The notes below the pieces were generated by a model, which searched no databases, was not told where the DNA came from, and saw nothing but the letters and a program-made list of their open reading frames with translations. From DASRIA01 sp963768885 (GTDB lineage Bacteria; Actinomycetota; Thermoleophilia; Solirubrobacterales; JBBDJG01): 64,000 nucleotides of DNA. Made by a program: the position numbers and the translations under genes. Location of the stretch: positions 1-64,000 of the forward strand of contig CAVYJN010000008.1 of the NCBI GenBank assembly GCA_963768885.1. The letters run 5' to 3'. Below are positions 34,087 to 42,649 of the stretch, one piece after another (the stretch's first letter is position 1; each line of letters opens with the position of its first letter).

Positions 34087-34677
34087 GTGAGCGGCCCCAA
34101 TCCCTACGACTACATATGGTGGCTCTCGAGCCGCGCCTCGGGCGTTGTCGCGCTCGGCCTGGTCACCGCCTCCGTCGGCATCGGCCTGCTGATGGCGACC
34201 AGGCTGCTGCGCCGCCCGGGCCTCAACCGCGTGCTCGCGAAGCTGCACGAGCACCTGGCGCTGACCGGCCTCGTGGCGATCGCGGTACACGGCATCACGC
34301 TGCTCGGCGACTCCTGGCTGAACCCGGGCGTCGGCGGCGTCGTGGTCCCGTTCACGATGTCCTACCGGCCCGTGTTCACGGGGCTCGGCATCGTCGCCGG
34401 CTACCTCGCGGCGCTGCTCGGCCTGTCCTTCTACGCGCGCCGGCGCATCGGGACGCGCGTGTGGCGCAAGCTGCACCGCGCCACCTCGGCCGTGTACGTC
34501 CTCGGGGTCGTGCACGCGCTCGGCGCCGGGACCGACGCCTCGACCACCTGGCTCAGAGCGTTCCTGCTGGTCACCGGGGCGCCGATCCTGTTCCTGCTGC
34601 TGGTGCGGATGCTGCCGCGCCGCAAGCGCGCCCCCGTGGCGCGGCGCCGCCCCGCGATCGCGGAGGCCCAGGGCTGA
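34087..34677 (+). CDS. Ferric-reductase-like transmembrane haem protein
   Basis: A 196-residue membrane protein with about five helices. Two His pairs with the spacing of bis-haem ligands are visible: His54 and His68 (in KLHEHLALTGLVAIAVHG) and a second pair in KLHRATSAVYVLGVVHALG. This is the Ferric_reduct/MsrQ-type cytochrome b fold, which passes electrons across the membrane. GTG 34087 lies 5 bases after the previous stop, and its TGA overlaps the ATG of the next gene (TGATG). Confidence 0.85.
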   Translation: MSGPNPYDYIWWLSSRASGVVALGLVTASVGIGLLMATRLLRRPGLNRVLAKLHEHLALTGLVAIAVHGITLLGDSWLNPGVGGVVVPFTMSYRPVFTGLGIVAGYLAALLGLSFYARRRIGTRVWRKLHRATSAVYVLGVVHALGAGTDASTTWLRAFLLVTGAPILFLLLVRMLPRRKRAPVARRRPAIAEAQG

Positions 34678-35876
34678 TGGCGACCCGCAACGGGGTGGTG
34701 ATCGCGGGCGGCGGCCTTGCCGCCCAGCGCTGCGCGGAGACGCTGCGTCGCAAGGGCTACGACGGGCCGATCCGGATCGTCGCCGCCGAGCCGGTCGCGC
34801 CGTATGACCGCCCGCCGCTCTCGAAGGAGCTGCTCGCGGGGGAGGTCGACGAGGCCTCCCTCGCGTACCGGCCGCCCGGCTGGTACGCCGACCAGCAGGT
34901 GGAGCTGCTCCTCGGCCGGCGCGCCGCGGGGCTCGATGCGGCGCGGCGGCGCCTGTACCTCCACGATGGGCACGAGCTTCCCTACGACGACTTGTTGATC
35001 GCGACCGGGTCGAGCGCGCGGCGGCTGCCGGGCGCGCACGACTTCGAGAACGTCCACCTGCTGCGCGACCTGGCCGACGCACGGGCGCTGCGGCGCGCGC
35101 TGCGCCCCGGCGCGCACCTCGTCGTGATCGGCGCCGGGTTCATCGGCCAGGAGGTCGCCGCGACGGCGCGGTCGCTCGGCGCCGCGGTCACGATCGTCGA
35201 GGCGGCGCCGGCCCCCTTGGGCGCGGTGCTGGGCGACGACCTCGGCGGCTGGTTCCGCGACCTCCACCGCGAGCAGGGCGTGCAGGTCCTGTGCTCCACG
35301 ACGGTCGCGGCCTTCCACGGCCGCGAGGCGGTCGAGGAGATCGAGCTGTCCGACGGCCGGCGGCTCGCCTGCGACGCGGTCGTGGTCGGCATCGGCGTGG
35401 CGCCCGCCACCGAATGGCTGCATGGATCGGGGCTTCCCGCGGGCGGCGTGCCCGTCTCGAGCGGCGGCCGCACGGCACTCCCCCACGTGTACGCCGCGGG
35501 TGACGCGGCGATGCCTTTCGACGAGCGCCGTGGCGTCCACGTCCGCAGCGAGCACTGGGAGGCGGCCGCCCGCTCCGGGTCGGAGGCGGCACGGGCGATG
35601 CTCGGGCTCGCGCCGGGGCGCACGGTGCTCTCCAGCTTCTGGTCGGACCAGTACGGGATCCGCATCCAGTGCGTCGGCGATTGCCGCGACGGCGACCTTG
35701 TCGAGATCGACGGCACGCCCGCGAAGCGCGACTACACGGCGATCTTCCGGCGGGCCGGCAGGCCGGTGGCCGCGCTGCTCGTGGGCCGGCCGCATGCGCT
35801 ACCCGGCGCGCGGCACCTGATCGAGTCCGGCTCGCAGACCTTCCCCGGCACCGAACAACTGAAGGAGACGGCATGA
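34677..35876 (+). CDS. NAD(P)/FAD-dependent ferredoxin reductase (rhodocoxin-reductase type)
   Basis: A 399-residue flavoprotein with FAD motif VVIAGGGLAAQRCAETLRR, the PYDRPPLSKE block, LLIATGS, NAD motif VVIGAGFIGQEVAATA and the second FAD motif VYAAGDAA. The C-terminal domain (SFWSDQYGIRIQCVG) is typical of ferredoxin reductases that serve P450 or dioxygenase ferredoxins. The small ferredoxin at 37622-37828 is the obvious redox partner. It overlaps genes on both sides. Confidence 0.9.
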   Translation: MATRNGVVIAGGGLAAQRCAETLRRKGYDGPIRIVAAEPVAPYDRPPLSKELLAGEVDEASLAYRPPGWYADQQVELLLGRRAAGLDAARRRLYLHDGHELPYDDLLIATGSSARRLPGAHDFENVHLLRDLADARALRRALRPGAHLVVIGAGFIGQEVAATARSLGAAVTIVEAAPAPLGAVLGDDLGGWFRDLHREQGVQVLCSTTVAAFHGREAVEEIELSDGRRLACDAVVVGIGVAPATEWLHGSGLPAGGVPVSSGGRTALPHVYAAGDAAMPFDERRGVHVRSEHWEAAARSGSEAARAMLGLAPGRTVLSSFWSDQYGIRIQCVGDCRDGDLVEIDGTPAKRDYTAIFRRAGRPVAALLVGRPHALPGARHLIESGSQTFPGTEQLKETA

Positions 35877-36244
35877 CCAGACCAGCAACACGAATCCTCG
35901 CGGCCCTCGCGCTGGTGGCGCTCGGCGGCCTGGCGGGCTTCGCAATCGGAGCACCGCACGGCGACGCGACGGCAACCGGGCAGAAGCCGCCTCCGGTCGA
36001 GGTGCGCACGCAGGTGATCCGGCACACGATCCGGATCCACCGCAAGCCGAAGGCGCCGAAGCACCCGCCGCGCGCGGCCGCGCCCGTCGCCGCTGCGCCG
36101 CCCAAGCCCGTCGTGGTCGCCCAGCAGCCGGTACCGGCCGCGCGCCCCGCGCCGGCCGCGAACCGGCCGGTCCGCACGCGCACGAGCGGCGCGGGCGGCG
36201 GCGAGCACGAGCACGAGAGCGAGCACGAGGGTGGCGATGACTGA
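35873..36244 (+). CDS. Membrane-anchored Pro/Ala/Lys-rich protein A2 of the redox operon
   Basis: A 123-residue protein: an N-terminal hydrophobic segment (ILAALALVALGGLAGFAIG), a VEVRTQVIRHTIRIHRKPK stretch, a long Pro/Ala/Lys-rich spacer reminiscent of TonB-like linkers, the motif TRTSGAGGG and a His/Glu/Asp tail (GEHEHESEHEGGDD) that could bind metal. It is a larger version of the protein at 33674-33865. It overlaps the reductase (ATGA) and the next gene (GATGACT). Confidence 0.72.
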   Translation: MTRPATRILAALALVALGGLAGFAIGAPHGDATATGQKPPPVEVRTQVIRHTIRIHRKPKAPKHPPRAAAPVAAAPPKPVVVAQQPVPAARPAPAANRPVRTRTSGAGGGEHEHESEHEGGDD

Positions 36245-36587
36245 GCGGTCCAAGCCCGGACGCGGCCCCGGCGCGGCGCCGGTGATCGTCGCCGCGCTCG
36301 GCGGCTTCCTGATCGTGCTGGCGATCCTCGGCGGGCAGATGCGGGCCGGGAACGACCCCGCCGTGAAGCCCGCGGCCGCATCGCCGGCGCCGCGCAGGAT
36401 CGTGGAGCGCCGGGTCGTCGTCCGGCGGGTCATCATCACGGACGCTCCCGCGGTCAGCTCCGGGCCGGCGGCAAGCCGGGGACCCGCAGCGGCGGCGCCC
36501 GCCGCCCCCTCGACCGTCAGGTCGGCGCCGGTCCAGGTCGTACAGGCCCCGCCGCCGCCCGCGGCGCCCGTCACGAGGACGTCATGA
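36237..36587 (+). CDS. Single-TM Pro/Ala-rich protein B2 of the redox operon
   Basis: A 116-residue protein with a basic N-terminus, one membrane helix (VIVAALGGFLIVLAILGG), the motif GQMRAGNDP, a basic segment (RRIVERRVVVRRVIIT) and an Ala/Pro/Ser-rich tail ending PVTRTS. It is paralogous to the product of 33858-34082. The tail is probably extracytoplasmic. Its TGA overlaps the ATG of the ApbE gene. Confidence 0.7.
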   Translation: MTERSKPGRGPGAAPVIVAALGGFLIVLAILGGQMRAGNDPAVKPAAASPAPRRIVERRVVVRRVIITDAPAVSSGPAASRGPAAAAPAAPSTVRSAPVQVVQAPPPPAAPVTRTS

Positions 36588-37579
36588 GCGGCCGCGAGCA
36601 CGATCTTGCGTTCCGCTGCATGGGCAGCGACATGCGCGTGCTGGTCGGTGAGCCGCTGGAGCCGGGCCTGCCCGGCCCGGCGGAGGCCGCGGAGGGCGTG
36701 CGCGCGTGCCTCGCCCACTTCGACCGGCGGCTCTCCCGCTTCAGGCCCGACAGCGAGCTGTCGGCGTTGAATCGCGACCCGCGGCGGGTGGTCCCGGCGT
36801 CCGAGCTGCTGCGAAGCGCGGCGCGGGCCGCGCTGTGGGCCGCCGAGCGCACGGGTGGGCTCGTCGATCCCACGCTCGTGGGCGAGCTCGAGCAACTCGG
36901 CTACGCGAGCTCCCGCGACGGCGTCCCGGCCGCTCCGGTGCCCGCGGCGCTCGCGGCGGCCCCGCGCCCGCATCCGGCGCATCCCAACCCCCGCAGCCGC
37001 TGGCGCGAGGTCCGCGTCGACGACGAGGCGGGCACCGTGGAGCGCCCGCCCGGCGTGCGACTCGACAGCGGCGGCGCCGGCAAGGGCCTCGCCGCCGACC
37101 TGGCGGCCGGTCTGTTGCGCGGATATGCGCGCTTCGCCGTCGACTGCGGCGGCGACCTGCGGGTCGGTGGCCCGGGCGCGAAGGATGACCCGTACCAGAT
37201 CGAGGTCGAGCACCCGCTCACGCGCGAGCACGCGCTCGTGCTGCGGATCGCGGACGGCGGCGTCGCCACCTCCGGGATCAACGTCCGCTTGTGGCGCACG
37301 GAAAGCGGCGGCTTCGCACATCATCTGCTCGATCCGGCGACGGGCGAGCCGGCCTGGACGGGGCTCGTCGGCGTGACGGCGCTGGGACCCACGGCGCTCG
37401 AAGCCGAGACGCTGGCCAAGGCGGCTCTGCTCTCCGGCCCGGCGGCTGCGCGCGAGTGGCTCGAGCACCACGGCGGCGTGCTCGTGCACGACAGCGGGGA
37501 GTCCGAGCAGGTGGGTCTGCGCGAGCTCTCGCCCGCGCGGGTGCGATTCGTACTTCCCGCGCCGCGGCACGCGGCATGA
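36584..37579 (+). CDS. apbE: ApbE family FAD:protein FMN transferase
   Basis: A 331-residue flavin transferase that attaches FMN to a Thr or Ser of target proteins using FAD and Mg2+. Visible motifs are FRCMGSDMRVLV, FDRRLSRFRPDSELSALN, LDSGGAGKGLAADLAAGLL, AVDCGGDLRVGG, GVATSGIN and HHLLDPATGEPA. I see no signal peptide or lipobox, so it may act in the cytoplasm or be held by its operon partners. No FMN-binding-domain target with the usual S/T-G-A-T/S motif is encoded next to it. Confidence 0.9.
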   Translation: MSGREHDLAFRCMGSDMRVLVGEPLEPGLPGPAEAAEGVRACLAHFDRRLSRFRPDSELSALNRDPRRVVPASELLRSAARAALWAAERTGGLVDPTLVGELEQLGYASSRDGVPAAPVPAALAAAPRPHPAHPNPRSRWREVRVDDEAGTVERPPGVRLDSGGAGKGLAADLAAGLLRGYARFAVDCGGDLRVGGPGAKDDPYQIEVEHPLTREHALVLRIADGGVATSGINVRLWRTESGGFAHHLLDPATGEPAWTGLVGVTALGPTALEAETLAKAALLSGPAAAREWLEHHGGVLVHDSGESEQVGLRELSPARVRFVLPAPRHAA

Positions 37580-37621
37580 CTTCACACCGATACGCATACG
37601 ACCGAACGCAAAGGAGCAAAG

Positions 37622-37828
37622 ATGACCCTCGTTCCCCGGATCGACGAGAGCGCGTGCGCCGCGCACGGCGATTGCGTCGACGTCGCGCCCGGCGTCTTCG
37701 AGCTCGATGACGTGGCCGCCGTGATCGGCGGCGGTCCGCCCGACCTGATCCTCGAGGCGGCGCGTGCGTGCCCGTCGTCGGCGATCGCCGTGGTCGACGC
37801 CGACAGCGGCGACGTGGTCTATCCCTAG
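37622..37828 (+). CDS. Small [3Fe-4S]-type ferredoxin
   Basis: A 68-residue ferredoxin with Cys12, Cys18 and Cys50-Pro, and Ala/His residues where a fourth ligand would sit, giving the three-Cys pattern of P450-type [3Fe-4S] ferredoxins. AAAGGAG precedes ATG 37622. It follows ApbE and its TAG abuts the GTG of the next gene. Probably reduced by the flavoprotein at 34677-35876 and donating to one of the haem membrane proteins. Confidence 0.88.
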   Translation: MTLVPRIDESACAAHGDCVDVAPGVFELDDVAAVIGGGPPDLILEAARACPSSAIAVVDADSGDVVYP

Positions 37829-39169
37829 GTGACGGCGCAACGCGCCAGGTTGTTCCCCCGGGCGGTCGGGCCCGCGACCATCGGCGTCCTGGTCGCCGCC
37901 CAGGGCATCCTGTGGATCGTCGCGCGCCCCAGCGGCGCGCACACCCGCAGCTACGTCGGGCAGATGCTGGGCGCCGAGGCGATCCTGCTGCTCTCGATCG
38001 GGCTCGTGCTGATCAGCACGCTGCCTTGGGTCGAGGAATGGTTCGACGGGATCGACCGCGCGGCGGTCTGGCATCGCCGCGTCGCGATCACCGGCCTCGT
38101 CCTGCTGGCGCCGCACATGCTGCTGTCGTCCAACCCGGATGGCACCGCGCTCGGCAGCCCGCTCGGGGTGATCGGCGCGATCGGCCTGGCGGGCCTGGCG
38201 CTGTGGGCGATCCTCCCGCGATGGCAGTCGGTGGTGCCGGCGCCCCTGCGGGGCCTCGTGCTCGCCGCGCGCGATGCGCCGGTCGTGCGCGACGTCCGCG
38301 GCGTCTTCGGCGGCTACGAGCGCTGGCGGGCGCTGCACCGGACCACGGGGCTGTTCGTCGCGGCCGGCTTCGCGCACGGCCTGCTCGACGGGACGCCGTT
38401 CGGAGACGCGCCCGTCCTGCGTTGGAGCTACGTGACCGTCGGCGCCATCGGGATCGGCTTCTACGTCTACCGCGAGCTGCTCGCGGACTTCTTCCTGTCG
38501 CTGCACGACTACCAGGTGGCGGCGGTCCATGAGATCGACGACGGCCTCGTCGAGGTCGTGATGCGCCCGATCGGCCGGCACGTCGACTTCGTGCCCGGCC
38601 AGTTCGCGATGGTCTACCTCGAGGCGAAGGACGGCTGGCACCGGCATCCGTTCACGATCTCCAGCGCTCCCCGCGAGGGCGTGGTCCGCGTCACGGTCAA
38701 GGCGCTCGGCGACTACACCTCGCGCTTGCAGGAGCTGATCGAGCCGGGCATGCCCGCGGTGATCGGCGGCCCCCACGGGCGCTTCAGCCATTGGCGCGGC
38801 ACCGATCGGCAGGTCTGGATCGCCGGTGGCGTGGGCGTCGCCCCGTTCCTGAGCTGGCTGCGCGCGCTCGACGGTCACCTGCCGCATCGCGTGGACTTCT
38901 TCTACACGGGCTCGGGCGAGACGCCGTTCGCCGAGGAGATCCACGCGATCGCCGAGCGCCACGAAGCGCTGAACGCGCACCTGATCGACACGAGCGTCGA
39001 GGAGCGCCTCACGCCGGAGCGCGTGCTCGCCGTCGCCGACGGCGACCGCCGCGACCTGTCGGTCTTCATGTGCGGCCCCCAGGGGATGCTCCGCAGCTTC
39101 CATGCCCAGCTGCGGGTGGCGGGGGTGCCGGCCAAGCGCATCCACCGCGAGTCCTTCGACTGGCGCTGA
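37829..39169 (+). CDS. Ferric-reductase-like membrane flavocytochrome with FAD/NAD domains
   Basis: A 446-residue fusion. The N-terminal half has about six membrane helices with His pairs in VWHRRVAITGLVLLAPHM and RALHRTTGLFVAAGFAHGLL (haem ligands). The C-terminal half is a ferredoxin-NADP-reductase-like unit: GQFAMVYLE, HPFTISSAPREG (FAD), IAGGVGVAPFLSWLRAL (NAD(P)) and FMCGPQGML. It resembles NOX/ferric-reductase enzymes, moving electrons from NAD(P)H across the membrane to an outside acceptor. Last gene of the operon. Confidence 0.9.
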   Translation: MTAQRARLFPRAVGPATIGVLVAAQGILWIVARPSGAHTRSYVGQMLGAEAILLLSIGLVLISTLPWVEEWFDGIDRAAVWHRRVAITGLVLLAPHMLLSSNPDGTALGSPLGVIGAIGLAGLALWAILPRWQSVVPAPLRGLVLAARDAPVVRDVRGVFGGYERWRALHRTTGLFVAAGFAHGLLDGTPFGDAPVLRWSYVTVGAIGIGFYVYRELLADFFLSLHDYQVAAVHEIDDGLVEVVMRPIGRHVDFVPGQFAMVYLEAKDGWHRHPFTISSAPREGVVRVTVKALGDYTSRLQELIEPGMPAVIGGPHGRFSHWRGTDRQVWIAGGVGVAPFLSWLRALDGHLPHRVDFFYTGSGETPFAEEIHAIAERHEALNAHLIDTSVEERLTPERVLAVADGDRRDLSVFMCGPQGMLRSFHAQLRVAGVPAKRIHRESFDWR

Positions 39170-39198
39170 CCGGCCGCACAACTTTCCTCGGGCAATTT

Positions 39199-39212
39199 GT
39201 TAGCCTGCTAAC
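39199..39212. promoter_or_regulatory. MarR operator candidate
   Basis: Exact inverted repeat GTTAGC-CT-GCTAAC ending two bases before the MarR start codon at 39215. It covers the promoter or start region of the MarR-MFS unit, fitting autorepression of a drug-efflux pair. Confidence 0.6.
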
Positions 39213-39214
39213 TA

Positions 39215-39685
39215 ATGTCTGCCCCCTCCAGGACAGACCGCGGTGAGGTCGAGGCCTTCACCGCCGGGCTCGACGACTTCATGCGCGCGGTGCGCACGGC
39301 GCGCGGGCGCTTCAACCGGGCCCCCGCCGTGCCCGAGCTGAGCGCGTCGCAGTTCCACCTGCTCGAGCCGCTGGCGACGAGCCCCGAGCCGCTGCCGATG
39401 TGCGCGCTCGCGGAGGCCGCCGCCGTCGCGCCGCCCACCGCGAGCCGGATGCTCGACGGTCTCGTCAAGCGCGGCATCGCGGAGCGCACCCGCTCCGAGA
39501 CGGGGGACCGCCGGCGCGTCGAGATCAAGCTCACGGCCGAGGGCCGCAGGCTCGTCGCCGCGAAGCGCGCGCGCATCGCCGAGGCGCGCGAGGAGGTCTT
39601 CCACCGCCTCTCCCCGGGTGAGCGCCGCGCCGCCGCGCGCCTTCTGCACTCCCTTGCCGCCGCGATCGACGACCTGCATCCGTGA
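39215..39685 (+). CDS. MarR family transcriptional regulator
   Basis: A 156-residue regulator with helices ELSASQFHLLEPLATSPEP and LAEAAAVAPPTASRMLDGLVKRGIAERT and a wing with RSETGDRRRVEIKLTAEG. It starts two bases after a palindrome and probably has little or no leader. Its TGA overlaps the probable GTG start of the MFS exporter (GTGA), the standard arrangement for a repressor of its own efflux pump. Confidence 0.9.
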   Translation: MSAPSRTDRGEVEAFTAGLDDFMRAVRTARGRFNRAPAVPELSASQFHLLEPLATSPEPLPMCALAEAAAVAPPTASRMLDGLVKRGIAERTRSETGDRRRVEIKLTAEGRRLVAAKRARIAEAREEVFHRLSPGERRAAARLLHSLAAAIDDLHP

Positions 39686-41270
39686 CCCCGCCGGCGCTCG
39701 CCTCCCGAGGCCTGATGGGCGACCGCACTTCCGCGCGACGTCCGCCGCATCGCGGTGGTCGTGATCATCGGCGCGGTCATGTCGATCCTCGACACGACGA
39801 TCGTCAACGTCGCGCTCGAGACCCTGCGGATCGAGCTGGGGGCGCCGCTCTCGACGATCCAGTGGGTCAGCACCGGCTACCTGCTCGCGCTCGCGACCGC
39901 GATCCCGCTCACCGGGTGGTCGGCCGAGCGCTTCGGCCCGAAGCGGGTCTGGATGACGGCCGTCGCGGCGTTCGTCGTGACCAGCGGCCTCTGCGGCCTG
40001 GCGTGGAGCGCCGAGTCGCTGATCGGCTTCCGCGTGCTCCAGGGCTTCGCCGGCGGGATGATCATGCCGATCGGGATGATCACGCTCGCGCAGGCCGCGG
40101 GCCCGGGCCGCATCGGTCGCGTGATGAGCATCGTCGGCGTGCCGATGCTGCTCGCCCCCGTGTTCGGTCCGGTGATCGGAGGCGCGATCGTCGAGAACCT
40201 GTCGTGGCGCTGGATCTTCTTCGTGAACCTTCCGGTCGGGATCGCCGGCCTGCTGCTCGCGCGCCGCCTGCTTCCCTCCGGACGCGCGGTCGGCCGCGCC
40301 GCGGTCGACGGGCAGGAGCGCCCGGTGCTCGACTGGCGCGGCCTCGCACTCCTCTCCCCCGGGGTCGCGGCGATCGTGTTCGGCATCTCCGAGTACGGAG
40401 CGCACCGCACGCTCGCCACGCCGAGCGCGTGGGTGCCGCTCGTGCTCGGGTCGCTCGCGGTCGCTCGCCTTCGTCGTGCACGGCCTGCGCACGCGCTATC
40501 CGATCGTCGACGTCGGGCTGTTTCGCTCCGGCGGCTTCGCCGCCGCGGCGGCGACGGTGTTCCTGACCGGCATCGCGCTGTTCGGCTCGATGATCCTGCT
40601 GCCGCTCTACTACCAGATCGCGCGCGGCGAATCGCCGCTGATCGCGGGCCTGCTGATCGCTCCGCAGGGCCTCGGCGCGGTGATCGGGATGTACGTGGGG
40701 GGCCGCGCGACCGACCGCTTCGGCGGCGGCCGCGTGGTGATCGTGGGGCTGATGTTCCTGATCGCGGGGACCGCGATCTTCACCCAGGCCGGCCCGAGCA
40801 CCTCGTACTGGCTGGTGAGCGCGGCGCTCGTGCTGCGCGGCATCGGGCTGGGCGGCTCGCTGATGCCGGCGATGGCGGCCGCCTACGCGACGCTCGAGCG
40901 CAGCCAGGTGCCGCGCGCGACGCCGGCGCTGAACGTGCTCCAGCGCGTCGGAGGCTCGATCGGCGCCGCGCTGCTGATCGTGATCCTCCAGAACCGGATC
41001 ATCTCGTCGCTCGGCGAGGGCGCGCAGGGCGGCGTGTCGGGCGGCGCGCTGGGCGACGCCGCGCGCACGCGCGTGGCCGCGCCGCTCGCCGAGGCCTTTG
41101 CGCACACCTTCTGGTACGCGCTTCTGCTCTCGGTCGCGGCGCTGGTGCCGGCCGTGCTGCTGGCCGCCGCGGAGCGCAAGGCACGCCGCCGGGCCGCCGC
41201 GCTGTCAGCCGCCGAGGCCGAGGTCGGCGCCGATCACGAGGCGCGCCAACCCGCGATCGTCACCGCGTAG
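39682..41270 (+). pseudogene. DHA2-type MFS exporter, frame broken twice
   Basis: A 14-TM drug exporter of the EmrB/QacA group (MSILDTTIVNVALETLRIEL, GYLLALATAIPLTGWSAERFG). From GTG 39682 the frame shifts near 39725-39730 (deleting one base gives the normal LPRDVRRIAVVVIIGA entry). It shifts again at 40449-40468, where a 10-bp unit is duplicated; removing one copy gives VLGSLAFVVHGL and an open frame to TAG 41270. A shortened product could start at GTG 39755. If the breaks are real, efflux is lost; if errors, this is a normal MarR-controlled pump. Confidence 0.82.
40449..40468 (+). repeat. Exact 10-bp tandem duplication inside the MFS gene
   Basis: GGTCGCTCGC occurs twice in direct succession (40449-40458 and 40459-40468). 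Ten bases shift the frame by one. Collapse of one copy restores the exporter reading frame, so this is the lesion and also a reversible slippage site. Confidence 0.85.
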
Positions 41271-41304
41271 CGCTCGTGTGCGCTTGGCCGTAGACTCGGC
41301 CGCG

Positions 41305-42642
41305 ATGGCGCTCACACGGCCCAGGACCCACTACGCGAAGAGCGGCGACGTCAGCATCGCCTACCAGGCGTTCGGCAAGGGGCCGTTCGACTTGATCGAG
41401 ATCCCCGGCTTCATTTCGAACGTCGAGCTGAACTGGGAGCAGCCCACGCGCAGATACGCGCTCGAGAACTCTGCGACCTACGCGCGCACGATCATCATGG
41501 ACAAGCGCGGCACCGGGCTGTCGGACCCGTGCATCGGCGTGCCGACGCTCGAGCAGCGCATCGCCGACCTCAAGGCGGTGCTCGACGAGGTCGGGTCGAA
41601 GCGCGTCGCGCTGTTCGGCATCTCGGAAGGTGGGCCGATGGCGCTGCTGTTCGCCGCGACCTACCCGGACATGACCGAGGCGCTCGTGCTGTACGGGACG
41701 ACCCCGCGCTTCAGCACCGGTCCCGACTGGCCCTGGGGCTGGTCCGAGGCCGATTGCGAGTGGATGTGGCGTGAGATCGACGAGTCATGGGGAGAGGGGG
41801 CGCTTGCCGGCCTCTTCATGCCGAGCCAGGCCGACAATCCGGAGGCGCTCGAGGCGTGGGGCCAGATGCAGCGCGCCTGCGCCAGCCCGGGAATGGCCAA
41901 GGCCTTGCTGCAGGCGGCGGCCGAGATCGACGTGCGCGAACTGCTGCCCACCGTTCAGGCTCCGACGCTCGTGATGCACATGAAAGGCGAGCGGGTCGCG
42001 GCGGTGGAGGGAGCGCGCTACATCGCGGAGAACGTCGCCAACGGGAAGATCATCGAGTTCGAAGGGGAGGATCACCTCGGTCCGCTGTTCGGCGGCATCG
42101 AGCCCCTGGTGGACGCGACCGAGGAGTTCCTGACGGGCCACCGCCGAGGGGGACGCAGCGATCGCATGCTGGCGACCATCATGTTCACCGACATCGTCGA
42201 CTCGACCAAGTACGCCTCCGAGCTCGGCGACCGCCGCTGGCGCGAGCTGCTCGAGCGACACGACCGCACGGTCCGCGCCGAGCTGGCGCGTTTCGCCGGC
42301 CACGAGGTCAAGACGATGGGCGACGGCTTCCTCGCCACCTTCGACGGGCCCGCTCGCGGGATCGAGTGCGCGTGCTCGATCCGGGACGCGGTGCGCCGGC
42401 TCGACGTGCAGATCCGCGCAGGCCTGCACACCGGCGAGTGCGAGCTGATCGGCGACGACGTCGGCGGCATCGCAGTCAACATCGGCGCGCGCGTTGGCGC
42501 CAAGGCGGGCCCCGGCGAGGTGCTCGTTTCCCGCACCGTCACCGATCTGGTCGCGGGCTCGGGGCTCGAGTTCGAGCCGCGCGGCTCGCACGAGCTGAAG
42601 GGCGTGCCGGGCGAGTGGCAGCTGTTCTCGGTCAGATCTTGA
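41305..42642 (+). CDS. Alpha/beta-hydrolase-adenylate/guanylate cyclase fusion
   Basis: A 445-residue protein. The N-terminal hydrolase-like domain runs to about residue 270 (KSGDVSIAYQAFGKGPFDLI, DKRGTGLSD, nucleophile elbow GISEGG, His in GEDHLGPLF). The class III cyclase domain runs to the end with both metal Asp motifs (MFTDIVDST and KTMGDGFLATFDG), RAGLHTGECEL and VNIGARV. It should make cAMP or cGMP. The start ATG 41305 has TAGACT eight bases upstream (leaderless). A broken paralogue is at 12655-13997. Confidence 0.9.
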   Translation: MALTRPRTHYAKSGDVSIAYQAFGKGPFDLIEIPGFISNVELNWEQPTRRYALENSATYARTIIMDKRGTGLSDPCIGVPTLEQRIADLKAVLDEVGSKRVALFGISEGGPMALLFAATYPDMTEALVLYGTTPRFSTGPDWPWGWSEADCEWMWREIDESWGEGALAGLFMPSQADNPEALEAWGQMQRACASPGMAKALLQAAAEIDVRELLPTVQAPTLVMHMKGERVAAVEGARYIAENVANGKIIEFEGEDHLGPLFGGIEPLVDATEEFLTGHRRGGRSDRMLATIMFTDIVDSTKYASELGDRRWRELLERHDRTVRAELARFAGHEVKTMGDGFLATFDGPARGIECACSIRDAVRRLDVQIRAGLHTGECELIGDDVGGIAVNIGARVGAKAGPGEVLVSRTVTDLVAGSGLEFEPRGSHELKGVPGEWQLFSVRS

Positions 42643-42649
42643 TCGTCCT

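Noticed and set aside
33674..36587. TonB as identity of the Pro/Lys-rich A2 protein
   Set aside because: No TonB C-terminal domain or ExbB/ExbD neighbours, and the organism type lacks a classical outer membrane; only the spacer composition is similar.
33674..39169. A canonical FMN-binding-domain protein as ApbE substrate
   Set aside because: None of the nine products shows the domain or an S/T-G-A-T/S site; the nearest is S-G-A-G in the A2 tail.
35732..39181. Very long open frame on the minus strand (about 1149 codons) across the redox operon
   Set aside because: It is antisense to eight recognisable, overlapping genes, has no domain and has the Arg/Ala/Gly-rich look of a GC-rich shadow frame.
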